Source of the DNA: JAUZPB01 sp050262615
Lineage (GTDB): Bacteria; Bacteroidota; Ignavibacteria; Ignavibacteriales; SURF-24
Direction: 5' to 3'
Assembly (NCBI GenBank): GCA_050262615.1
Contig: JBLNEL010000278.1
Location: 1 to 7,491 of the forward strand
Length of the DNA: 7,491 bases
Part shown: positions 1 through 6,698 of the stretch, piece after piece
Layout of the letters: each line of letters opens with the position of its first letter
Numbering within the stretch: position 1 is the stretch's first letter
The notes under the pieces: generated by a model
Databases searched by the model: none
Told to the model about the DNA's origin: nothing
Seen by the model: the letters and a program-made list of their open reading frames with translations, nothing else
Program-made: the position numbers and the translations under genes

Positions 1-298
1 CCAGAGCCTGTGCCAGGTCTATGCCGAATGGCCCATATATCTCAAGATATACTGAATCTGGCTTTTGAAGTAGCACTTTGAAGCTTGCCGTCGTATTAAG
101 GTCAGGTGTATTAATGTTCAGACTTCCTGTCCCTTCAAAGTTTTTTACCTTCCTGCGGTTCGCTTCAAGTTTTTTTATTAAACGGTCCGACGGCACTATT
201 TCTGCCTCTTCTGCAGGCTTCGATGGTACACAGCCGACATAAACCAGCGGCAGTGTTATTATCATTAAATAAAGAAAAATATAAACTGTCTTTTTCAC
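1..298 (-). CDS. DUF4292-like lipoprotein, N-terminal part (cut by window edge)
   Basis: The gene begins at a GTG (298-296) and runs off the left edge, leaving about 99 codons. The N-terminus reads MKKTVYIFLYLMI..., a basic start and hydrophobic stretch ending in VGC, which looks like a lipoprotein signal (Cys near residue 27; Tyr at the -3 position is atypical). Then come a charged segment (EEAEIVPSDRLIKKLEANRR) and beta-rich sequence with KNFEGTGSLNIN and YLEIYGPFGIDLAQAL. This pattern resembles DUF4292 proteins, which have a LolA/LolB-like lipid-binding fold and often lie next to TPR proteins in Bacteroidota-type genomes. The start overlaps the TGA of the TPR gene by 4 bp (GTGA), and an AAGGAG ribosome binding site lies inside the TPR gene's end, so the two are probably translationally coupled. 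The family call is inferred from pattern recall; an envelope lipid or LPS role is only suggested. Confidence 0.7.
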   Translation of the reverse strand, partial: MKKTVYIFLYLMIITLPLVYVGCVPSKPAEEAEIVPSDRLIKKLEANRRKVKNFEGTGSLNINTPDLNTTASFKVLLQKPDSVYLEIYGPFGIDLAQAL

Positions 299-2100
299 AA
301 TTCTCCTTTTAGAATCTTAGATTTAAGTTCGGGATTGTCTGAATTTAACTCATATGCTCTTTGCCAGATCTCAAGGGCAACGTTCTTTTTCCCTTCTTTG
401 TATATTATATCTCCCAGGTGCTCAAGCAGTGTCGAGTTGTTCTTATCTATTTCAATTGCCTTTCTTACATACTCTTCTGCTTTTTCGAAATTCCCCATCT
501 TAAAGTAGACCCACCCGTACGTATCCAGATATGACGAATTTCCTGGTTCCTTGCCCACAGCTGTTTGAGCCATCCGTAATGCTTCATCTAGCCTTATGCC
601 CCGCTCGGCAAGTGAATATGCATAATTGTTTAGTAACAATACATTGCTTGAATCTATTTTCAAAGCTTCAGTATATGCACTGTCACACTCAGACCATTTC
701 TTCTGTGTATTATAGATCATTCCAAGTGTGCCTAGTAATTCAGCATTGTTTGGATCAACTTTAAGTGCTTCTTTGATATATCCTGTCGCCTCTTTCGACT
801 GCTTCATCTGATTAAGCACAAAGCCCATTGCTGAAAGCGCTGTTACATCCTTTGGATTAAGCTCTATTGACTTTTTAAGATATTCTTTCGCCTGCTGAAA
901 ATTATTCAGCTGAGAAAAACTAAGACCCAGTAGCAGATTAACCGGGTAACTGTCCGGGAAACTTTTAACTGCTTCGGTAAGCACATCTGCAGCATCCTGA
1001 TACTTCTTGTTGTCATAATATAATCCGCCAAGCCTTACCCATGCATCAACATTCCATTTAGCTAGTTCTGTTACTGTCTTGAAGTCGGCAATAGCAGCTG
1101 AATCATTCTTCTCCCTTAATGCTATCTCTCCTAATACCATCTTAACCTGCCAGCTTGTACTGTCCTGATCAAGCTTCTGAAAGATCTTCTTTGTCACCGG
1201 AACTAGTGTGCTGTCCTGAGCCGACTGTGCCAGGTAAGCACTGCCAATTCTTACTTTTGTATCAAAGGATACTTTAGGATTATCGAGTATCGAGGTAAAT
1301 TCTTTAGCAGCATTCTGCCAGTCATTTTCTAGTAAAAAGATCTGCCCCTTCATTTCATGTAAAGAAGGATCTTCAGGATGTTCTGCTAGTTCTTCATTTA
1401 TCTTTGATAACGCATCATTGTATCTTTTTGATTTGGTATATGTGTCAATTAGTAGCTTTTTTAATTCAAAATTAGATGGATCAATCGTCATCAGCTGCTC
1501 TAGTGTTTTCAATGCCTCGTCTGTATTACCTAGCCTTTCATTAAGCTCGGCTATTCTGGCTAACACATTCCATTCAGGACCGATTTTTTCTATTACTTTG
1601 TTGTAAACATTCAACGCTTGCATTGGCTTTGAAAGTTCATAGAGCATTCCCAGACTGAAATAAGCATTAATGTTTGATGAATCAAGCGATATGATCTTCT
1701 CATATGCATATGCAGCCGAATCCACCTGGTGCCCGCTTGAATATATCTCTGCCAGTAAACTATAATAATCCGGAGATGTGGAATCCATTGCAACAGCCTG
1801 CCTTGCATTTTGAAGAGCCATGGATAATTTGTTCAGCTGCAGATAATCCCGCCCTAACGCATAGTATATACCAGGCTTTGCATCCAGCTCGATCGCTTCC
1901 TGGTATTCCAGTATTGCAGCTGAATAATCACCTTTTGCATCCTCAATGGCTCCCTGTACAAAATGGTCCATTGCTTCTTTTTTTCTTTGTGCGTTTTTTA
2001 ATGAATCAATTGTATCTTTTACTGTTTTGTGCGATACAGAAGATGAACAGCTGAAAAATAAAAAAGCAAGTCCAATTATTATTATTGTATTTTTTATCAT
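295..2100 (-). CDS. Tetratricopeptide-repeat lipoprotein (about 15 TPRs)
   Basis: This encodes 601 residues from the ATG at 2100-2098. The reading frame stays open upstream to 2217, but the start at 2100 is preferred because it opens directly with a lipoprotein signal peptide (MIKNTIIIIGLAFLFFSCSS, lipobox Cys at residue 18, Ser at +2), with a weak AGGAAA about 11 nt upstream. From about residue 43 to 589 nearly the whole protein is TPR units with the usual W/L-G-Y-A-P spacing, for example 386-418, 419-452, 453-486, 522-555 and 556-589. The region around 292-317 is more degenerate. TPR arrays are protein-binding scaffolds; with a lipid anchor this one probably faces the periplasm from a membrane. 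It overlaps the DUF4292-like gene by 4 bp, so the two products are likely made in fixed ratio and may work together in envelope biogenesis. No enzyme domain is visible. Confidence 0.9.
   Translation of the reverse strand: MIKNTIIIIGLAFLFFSCSSSVSHKTVKDTIDSLKNAQRKKEAMDHFVQGAIEDAKGDYSAAILEYQEAIELDAKPGIYYALGRDYLQLNKLSMALQNARQAVAMDSTSPDYYSLLAEIYSSGHQVDSAAYAYEKIISLDSSNINAYFSLGMLYELSKPMQALNVYNKVIEKIGPEWNVLARIAELNERLGNTDEALKTLEQLMTIDPSNFELKKLLIDTYTKSKRYNDALSKINEELAEHPEDPSLHEMKGQIFLLENDWQNAAKEFTSILDNPKVSFDTKVRIGSAYLAQSAQDSTLVPVTKKIFQKLDQDSTSWQVKMVLGEIALREKNDSAAIADFKTVTELAKWNVDAWVRLGGLYYDNKKYQDAADVLTEAVKSFPDSYPVNLLLGLSFSQLNNFQQAKEYLKKSIELNPKDVTALSAMGFVLNQMKQSKEATGYIKEALKVDPNNAELLGTLGMIYNTQKKWSECDSAYTEALKIDSSNVLLLNNYAYSLAERGIRLDEALRMAQTAVGKEPGNSSYLDTYGWVYFKMGNFEKAEEYVRKAIEIDKNNSTLLEHLGDIIYKEGKKNVALEIWQRAYELNSDNPELKSKILKGEL
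303..308 (-). promoter_or_regulatory. Ribosome binding site fixing the GTG start of the DUF4292-like gene
   Basis: On the minus strand AAGGAG is followed by AATT and then GTG (298-296). This strong site lies inside the last codons of the TPR gene and supports GTG as the real start, with stop/start overlap GTGA. Confidence 0.75.
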
Positions 2101-2359
2101 AAAATATTTTATTTCCTGATTAAAATTACGTAAAATTTCTATTACACAATATTTATTAATGTCATGGGAGTATACATTTTTTTTGAAAAAGCTTATTTTG
2201 TGCACGGCTGAAAACAATGATACTTATATTATTAATAAACAATAATGTTCCAGGTTGGTTCAGTTTTGCTATTATTTTTAGCTGTTTTACCCAAAAACTG
2301 CTCTTTAAAACAAAATAAGCCATCATTCAAAGAATTACAAAATAATATTTTCTGCATAT
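2101..2359. promoter_or_regulatory. Divergent AT-rich intergenic region between the TPR and ATP-grasp genes
   Basis: These 259 bp separate two genes transcribed away from each other, so at least one promoter for each direction is expected here. On the minus strand TATACT (2174-2169) is a reasonable -10 hexamer about 70 nt upstream of the TPR start, but no TTGACA-like -35 sits at a proper distance. On the plus strand TATTAT (2270-2275) is a possible -10, again without a convincing -35. I see no operator palindrome, terminator or RNA gene. The small open frames here are composition noise. Confidence 0.4.
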
Positions 2360-3277
2360 ATGGAAAAATACGATCTTGCAATTGCATATACATGGGAGTA
2401 TGATGAAGATTTCGTTTCACTTATAAGAGAAATGGCTCATCAGCATCAGATTTCAACCTGTGTTTTTAGGGAAAATAACATAAAGGATATAACCGACAAG
2501 CTGAAAAGACGTAATCTTAGCATTGTCTCATACCTCGACAGAGCTTCAGATGTAAATGATGAATTCCTGGAGACTGGCCATATTCTTTCCAGAAGAAATA
2601 CAAAGATTTTTAATCCTTATAAACTGGTCCATCATGCTATCGATAAAGCTAATATGCATCTTGAATTTATTACTGCCGGATTGCATACTCCTTATTCAAT
2701 CATAATTCCTCCGGTCAGCGAAGAACAGGAAATCTATATTTCCCTTGACGACCTTGCTGTTCTGAACCGTCCGTTTATTATTAAACCTGCTAATACTACA
2801 GGCGGTGGAATGGGAGTCGTTACTGGTGCTGAAACTTTGAAGGAGGTGCTTGAAGAAAGAATGACTAACCATGAGGATAAATACCTCCTCCAGGAAAAAA
2901 TATATCCTCAGATACTTGATGGAAGAAGAGCCTGGTTCAGAAGTTTTTGGGCCTTCGGAAAAGCAATACCATGCTGGTGGGACGATCAGACTCATCTCTA
3001 CCAGGAACTTACAGCCGATGAGGTGAACAAATATGAATTAGGACAGCTCTTTAGAATAACAAGAAAAATCGCAAAGCTTACAGGTCTTGACTTTTTTTCT
3101 ACTGAAATAGTCTGGTCAACTAAGGAACAGTTCATTGTTGTAGATTATGTAAACGACCAGTGCGATATGCGCTTTCAGTCACTGCACTTCGACGGAGTAC
3201 CTGATAATATTGTAAGACAAATTATCTTTAATATCATTAAAGTTGTCAAAAGACTTCGGGCTCAGCATAGAACGTAG
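2360..3277 (+). CDS. ATP-grasp domain protein of unknown substrate
   Basis: This is a 305-residue soluble protein with no signal peptide. The first ~90 residues form an alpha/beta pre-grasp-like region (DLAIAYTWEYDEDFVSLIRE). Then follow ATP-grasp landmarks: FIIKP with Lys142, a glycine-rich loop TTGGGMGV (146-153), a hinge LLQEK (176-180), a basic/aromatic segment RRAWFRSFWAFG (189-200), and an acidic metal-binding end with STEIV (Glu249) and VVDYVNDQ (Asp262, Asn265, Asp266). The order matches RimK/glutathione-synthetase-like enzymes, which join a carboxylate to an amine or thiol through an acyl phosphate. The substrate cannot be read from the sequence. The ATG at 2360 is the first start after an in-frame TAA at 2306; no clear Shine-Dalgarno precedes it. 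It is monocistronic, divergent from the TPR gene and convergent with rsgA, so neighbours give no functional hint. Confidence 0.85.
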   Translation: MEKYDLAIAYTWEYDEDFVSLIREMAHQHQISTCVFRENNIKDITDKLKRRNLSIVSYLDRASDVNDEFLETGHILSRRNTKIFNPYKLVHHAIDKANMHLEFITAGLHTPYSIIIPPVSEEQEIYISLDDLAVLNRPFIIKPANTTGGGMGVVTGAETLKEVLEERMTNHEDKYLLQEKIYPQILDGRRAWFRSFWAFGKAIPCWWDDQTHLYQELTADEVNKYELGQLFRITRKIAKLTGLDFFSTEIVWSTKEQFIVVDYVNDQCDMRFQSLHFDGVPDNIVRQIIFNIIKVVKRLRAQHRT

Positions 3278-3320
3278 AAATTAGGAAAATTAACCCGGAC
3301 GCCTAAAAAAATTATGAATT

Positions 3321-4277
3321 CTAGTAAACCATGTCCTCTTCTACAGTTTCTAGTATGCTTAAGTAGCTTTCGTAGCGCTCAATAGGTATTTTTTCCTCCT
3401 CTGCAGCCTTGACTACCGCACAGCCGGGCTCATGATAATGCGTGCAGGTGTTAAATCTGCAGTTTTCCAGAAATGGCTGGAATTCTATAAAATAATGTCC
3501 TAAACTCTCTTTTGTCAGTCCGTATGGATCTATTTCACGTATCCCGGGTGTGTCAATTACGTAAGTCCCCTCCTCTGCCTCTACTAGCAGACTTGTAACT
3601 GTCGTGTGCTTTCCTTTTTGGTTGAAATTACTTATCTCACCGGTCTTAAGATTTAAGGAAGGATAAAGTGCGTTGAGTATCGAAGACTTCCCTACTCCCG
3701 AGTGCCCCCAGAGTATGTTCTTTTTCCCCTTCATCAGGTCTCTTATCTCTTCTAGCCCCTCTGAGGTCATTGTACTGCATTTAACGGTTTTATATCCTAT
3801 TTCACTATAAAGCTCAGACCATGCGTCTATTTCTTCATCTTGACTTAGATCTGACTTATTTATCACAATAATTACATTCAGCTTCGCGCTTTCTCCTGCA
3901 ACTATAATACGGTCAATAGATTTGTTATTGAACTTTGGATCTAATATTGACCCTATCACGAAAAGATTATCAATGTTTGCAGCAATTACCTGTTCAAGTC
4001 TTTCTCCCCGGTAACCTGCCCCTTTTATACGTGGAGCTTTTCTGGAAAGGTAGTTTCTTCTTTCTTCTACCTTATAAATTACACCCGAACCATCACGGTT
4101 TAGATCAAACTCGACCTCATCCCCTACTACTACAAAATTAACCTTAAAAAGTTTATCCTTCTTTAAGTTATATTCGTTCTTGAACTTACCTTTAACAACA
4201 CATCTTACAACTTTGCCTTCTTCAGGCAGCAGTACATAACAATCCTTACTTTCAACTTTATAAACCAGACCTTTGAT
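3321..4277 (-). CDS. rsgA: Ribosome small-subunit assembly GTPase RsgA, apparent ATC start
   Basis: RsgA is a circularly permuted GTPase that binds the 30S subunit during late maturation. From ATC (4277-4275) the frame encodes 318 residues, normal family length. Residues 1-106 form the OB-fold region (KGLVYKVESKDCYVLL, VKGKFK, VVGDEVEF, NYLSRKAPRIKG, QVIAANIDNLF). The GTPase motifs come in permuted order: G4 NKSD (140-143), G1 GHSGVGKSS (191-199), a switch GKHTTV (222-227) and G3 DTPG (242-245). The C-terminal zinc site is Cys273, Cys278, His280, Cys286 (CX4CXHX5C). No ATG, GTG or TTG occurs in frame between the upstream TAA (4292-4290) and a GTG at 3959, which lies beyond the whole OB domain. 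ATC follows AGGAGG by 4 nt and sits where RsgA normally begins. Function is near certain; the ATC start is inferred, and a consensus error or mutation of ATG is the alternative. Confidence 0.92.
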   Translation of the reverse strand: MKGLVYKVESKDCYVLLPEEGKVVRCVVKGKFKNEYNLKKDKLFKVNFVVVGDEVEFDLNRDGSGVIYKVEERRNYLSRKAPRIKGAGYRGERLEQVIAANIDNLFVIGSILDPKFNNKSIDRIIVAGESAKLNVIIVINKSDLSQDEEIDAWSELYSEIGYKTVKCSTMTSEGLEEIRDLMKGKKNILWGHSGVGKSSILNALYPSLNLKTGEISNFNQKGKHTTVTSLLVEAEEGTYVIDTPGIREIDPYGLTKESLGHYFIEFQPFLENCRFNTCTHYHEPGCAVVKAAEEEKIPIERYESYLSILETVEEDMVY

Positions 4278-4280
4278 GTA

Positions 4281-4287
4281 TCCTCCT
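4281..4287 (-). promoter_or_regulatory. Strong ribosome binding site for rsgA
   Basis: The minus strand reads AAGAGGAGGATAC and then ATC. AGGAGG (4287-4282) is a near-perfect anti-16S match, 4 nt from ATC; an overlapping GAGG (4288-4285) gives a 7-nt spacing. No ATG, GTG or TTG lies within initiating distance in the rsgA frame, so this site argues that ATC is the initiation codon. Confidence 0.8.
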
Positions 4288-4306
4288 CTTTATTTTGATA
4301 TTCTTA

Positions 4307-4335
4307 AAAATAAGACGCTTTCGGATGGTTGTCAA
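4307..4335 (-). promoter_or_regulatory. Sigma70-type promoter for rsgA
   Basis: On the minus strand a perfect TTGACA (4335-4330) is followed by a 17-bp spacer and TATTTT (4312-4307, four of six consensus positions). Transcription would begin near 4300, giving a leader of about 23 nt before the ATC start. It lies just downstream of the terminator of the preceding operon, so rsgA appears to be transcribed on its own. Confidence 0.7.
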
Positions 4336-4370
4336 ATCCTTAATTCTTCAAAAAACAAAACTCTGCTTAA

Positions 4371-4403
4371 TAAAAAAGGCTGCCTGTATTTTCTAAGCAG
4401 CCT
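4371..4403 (-). terminator. Intrinsic terminator of the surface-protein operon
   Basis: Read on the minus strand, AGGCTGC (4403-4397) pairs perfectly with GCAGCCT (4383-4377). Two further inner pairs (one G-U) give a 9-bp stem with a 9-nt loop, followed at once by TTTTTTA. This is a textbook rho-independent terminator about 65 nt past the barrel gene's stop and just ahead of the rsgA promoter. Confidence 0.88.
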
Positions 4404-4408
4404 GAAAT

Positions 4409-4444
4409 CAGATACCTCTTCAGGATGAACCTCTTTGGTATCTG
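4409..4444 (-). other. Inverted repeat/hairpin in the 3' untranslated region
   Basis: CAGATACC (4409-4416) and GGTATCTG (4437-4444) are perfect 8-bp inverted repeats around a 20-nt loop that can itself form a short AGG/CCT stem. On the minus strand it lies between the barrel gene's stop codon and the terminator. The run after it (ATTTC) is too poor in U for it to be an efficient terminator, so it may be an RNA-stability element or a protein-binding site. Confidence 0.6.
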
Positions 4445-4467
4445 CAAAATTATGGGATCCTATAAAA

Positions 4468-5919
4468 TTAAAATCTGTATGTAACTGTAAATATCAGATT
4501 GTTTGTATTAACCTTCTGGTCTGTTCTGGAAACATTACTTCCGTAATTATCACCAATATCTTTCCACCACCCATATGCATATGCAACGTCAAAAGCAAAT
4601 GCCTCATCTGCTAAAAACCCTATACCGCCTGTGACATACTTTTTATCGTATGCAGTAGTGTTTTCGTCTGCTTTATACTGAGATGGCCTTAACATAAATC
4701 CGCCGCGAACCCGGAGATCTACTTCCGGAATTGTATACTCTGCCCCAAGATTGTAGTTTAATGTGCTTCTGAAATTTTCTTTGATATCTCTGTTATTATT
4801 GCTCATTGCACTCGCACTTAAACCGCTTGTAAATTCCATTTGAGTATAATCAATAAATGAAAGACTTCCGCTCAGAATTAAACCCTTGTAACCAAAAGAT
4901 GCTCCGCCTGAGAATACGTAAGGAGTAGATACATCATATTCAACTTCGCTTACAAATGGATCATTAAGCTCCCTTGTCTCGCCTGTCCTGAATTCACTTC
5001 TCCCTGTAACTGTGTATTTTTCTTTTACAGTATAGGAGGTCGGGAATTGAATATTAGCCCCTAACCTGAAAGCATACTTCGTCGATTGTCTTGATTGAAA
5101 CATTACCCCAATATTGGCATCCCATCCTGAAATATCCCAGTCAAGTATATCATTAAAGTAGAAAAGACCAAATCCTCTTGTAAAGGTCTGAGCCGGATCA
5201 GTTTGCACATTCCTGTAGATTCCACGGATGTCTTCCTCATAGTAATCTCTTGTTCTTTTATATGTTCCCGAGATAACATTAATAGTACCGCCTATAAATA
5301 CATTTCTTGCAAGCTCAACTGCACCTGAAAAAGCCCAGCGCCCTATGCTCCCGCTCGATAATGTGGTTCCATCCTGATTTAACTGACCGTTAATATTTGT
5401 ATTTCCGGCCGAATCGGTCAGATATAGCTCATATGGCAAATCACCCTTCCCCTGAAGCGACTGGATCATCGAGGTGTTTGTGTTATTAAATCCATTAAAC
5501 TTTACTGCACCATTAAAATCCTTATCCCTGTTATATCCTACTGCAAATACAAGACTTCCGCGCATTGTTGGAAATGGGAAAGCAAAACTGATCTGATCTA
5601 GTTTTGTATCACTGTTTGAATAATCTGTAGTATTCCCAAAAAATAGCGTCGAATTATTAAATTTTGAATAATTCAGCCCGCCTGCAAATTCCATTTTTTT
5701 CAGCAAACCGAACCCTGCCGGATTGAATGATGAAGCTGAAAAATCATCGCTTAATCCGGTATATGCATTTCCCATTCCTAGGGCACGTGCATTAGAACCG
5801 AGTCCAGGCTCAGATAGTCTGAGTGCATCATTTGCATTTTGACCAAAGACCGGGATTGATGCTGATAAAAACAGACCAACAATAATAAAACTGAATGATT
5901 TTCTGATACCTGAAGTCAT
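4468..5919 (-). CDS. OmpP1/FadL-like outer-membrane beta-barrel protein
   Basis: This 483-residue protein has a signal peptide (MTSGIRKSFSFIIVGLFLSA... ending VFGQ, cleavage near residue 26-27). The mature N-terminus carries GSNARALGMGNAYTGLSDD followed by SSFNPAGF, a signature shared by FadL/TodX-type transporters and PorV-like barrels. The rest alternates hydrophobic and polar residues as amphipathic strands with long polar loops, and it ends in TVTYRF, a C-terminal aromatic typical of BAM-inserted barrels. FadL proteins carry hydrophobic compounds across the outer membrane; the PorV branch instead serves type IX secretion, and the sequence alone does not decide between them. Its ATG overlaps the upstream lipoprotein's TAA (TAATG), with GGGAGA inside that gene as ribosome binding site, so the two are translationally coupled. 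It is the last gene of the operon, followed by a terminator. Confidence 0.85.
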   Translation of the reverse strand: MTSGIRKSFSFIIVGLFLSASIPVFGQNANDALRLSEPGLGSNARALGMGNAYTGLSDDFSASSFNPAGFGLLKKMEFAGGLNYSKFNNSTLFFGNTTDYSNSDTKLDQISFAFPFPTMRGSLVFAVGYNRDKDFNGAVKFNGFNNTNTSMIQSLQGKGDLPYELYLTDSAGNTNINGQLNQDGTTLSSGSIGRWAFSGAVELARNVFIGGTINVISGTYKRTRDYYEEDIRGIYRNVQTDPAQTFTRGFGLFYFNDILDWDISGWDANIGVMFQSRQSTKYAFRLGANIQFPTSYTVKEKYTVTGRSEFRTGETRELNDPFVSEVEYDVSTPYVFSGGASFGYKGLILSGSLSFIDYTQMEFTSGLSASAMSNNNRDIKENFRSTLNYNLGAEYTIPEVDLRVRGGFMLRPSQYKADENTTAYDKKYVTGGIGFLADEAFAFDVAYAYGWWKDIGDNYGSNVSRTDQKVNTNNLIFTVTYRF

Positions 5920-6626
5920 TATCTTCTCCCTGAATTTGTAGATCTCTGTCCATCGTTGTTTCTTGAATTGGAACCGCTGCTGCTTGAACTGCTTCGGTTA
6001 TCGCTTCCGGAACTGCTTGAAGTTGAAGAACTGCTGCTGCTCCCTGAAGAACCGCTGGCGCCTGAAGATGTTGAACCGCCGCTGCCTGTCGTTACAGCTG
6101 TTGGACTTGAAATTGTTGTCCCGCCGCCGCTGTGACTGTAGCCTTCACTTCTGCCGCCTTCATTCCTTCCGCCGTCATTATTTCTCGCATTTGAGCGCCT
6201 GTAGTCTTCAACTGCTTTTGAACTCGCTGAAGCCGGAGCAGGTGGAGCTACATCATACCACCATGGACGGCTGTAGTAATTTCCATAATTGCCGTAATAC
6301 TGCTCAGTATAGTATGGTGTATAGTAATCATCATAATAACCATATTCACTAAATCCATCACTGTTTACATATTCACCATTATCTGTTTCATTTGTATCAT
6401 GGTATGTCTTTACCGGTGTTACACCTTTCGTTGTTTTAACATACTTATGGTTATCGGTATTACTGTGACAACTTTTGCAATCATCGTAAAAGTTTACCTG
6501 CTGGCTGTAACTATATCCGTTCTTATCCGTTGTGGTTATATCCGGATGTTGTATAACAGTATAACAGCCTGATAACATTGACAATGCCATCACAGCACCT
6601 GCTATTAAACCAAACTTTAACTTCAT
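5919..6626 (-). CDS. Lipoprotein with one CXXCH motif and Tyr-rich, then Ser/Gly/Arg-rich tail
   Basis: This encodes 235 residues. The signal peptide MKLKFGLIAGAVMALSMLSGC has a perfect lipobox (LSGC, Cys21), so the mature protein is lipid-anchored in the envelope. Residues 50-54 are CKSCH, the covalent haem c attachment pattern, and the only one in the protein. Residues 95-124 hold 13 tyrosines in 30 (YYDDYYTPYY..., then PWWYD). From about 134 onward it is a low-complexity, Asn/Gly/Arg then Ser/Gly-rich tail ending SGRR. No known domain is recognised. The ATG at 6626 follows AAGGAT at good spacing. It lies 72 bp after the preceding gene and overlaps the barrel gene by 1 bp. A surface monohaem or structural lipoprotein working with the barrel is an inference; CXXCH can also occur by chance or bind metal. 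Confidence 0.8.
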   Translation of the reverse strand: MKLKFGLIAGAVMALSMLSGCYTVIQHPDITTTDKNGYSYSQQVNFYDDCKSCHSNTDNHKYVKTTKGVTPVKTYHDTNETDNGEYVNSDGFSEYGYYDDYYTPYYTEQYYGNYGNYYSRPWWYDVAPPAPASASSKAVEDYRRSNARNNDGGRNEGGRSEGYSHSGGGTTISSPTAVTTGSGGSTSSGASGSSGSSSSSSTSSSSGSDNRSSSSSSGSNSRNNDGQRSTNSGRR

Positions 6627-6698
6627 ATTCTATCCTTCTGCTTCTTTCGCTTCAAAACTTGTTGGCTTTCTGATTCAAAAACTTAAAACTATCTTTTA

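Noticed and set aside
2101..2217. N-terminal extension of the TPR protein to 2217
   Set aside because: The extra 39 residues precede a complete lipoprotein signal peptide beginning at 2100, which must be N-terminal to work.
2163..2402. CATGGGAGTAT occurring twice (near 2163 and 2392)
   Set aside because: An 11-bp match, one copy inside coding sequence, with no flanking similarity; compatible with chance.
2232..2420. Small minus-strand open frame of 62 codons in the divergent region
   Set aside because: It overlaps the start of the ATP-grasp gene, has no ribosome binding site and no recognisable protein character.
3281..3306. TTAGG/CCTAA inverted repeat in the convergent gap as a shared terminator
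   Set aside because: Only 5 weak pairs around a 16-nt loop, with no U tract in the plus-strand direction and a poor one in the minus.
3321..3959. GTG at 3959 as the start of a 212-residue RsgA
   Set aside because: It would remove the whole OB-fold; the frame upstream to 4277 encodes clear RsgA N-terminal sequence with no stop, and a strong ribosome binding site lies before 4277.
5963..6352. Plus-strand open frame of 129 codons opposite the CXXCH lipoprotein
   Set aside because: Its Cys/Leu/Arg-rich sequence is the antisense shadow of Ser/Gly-repeat codons.
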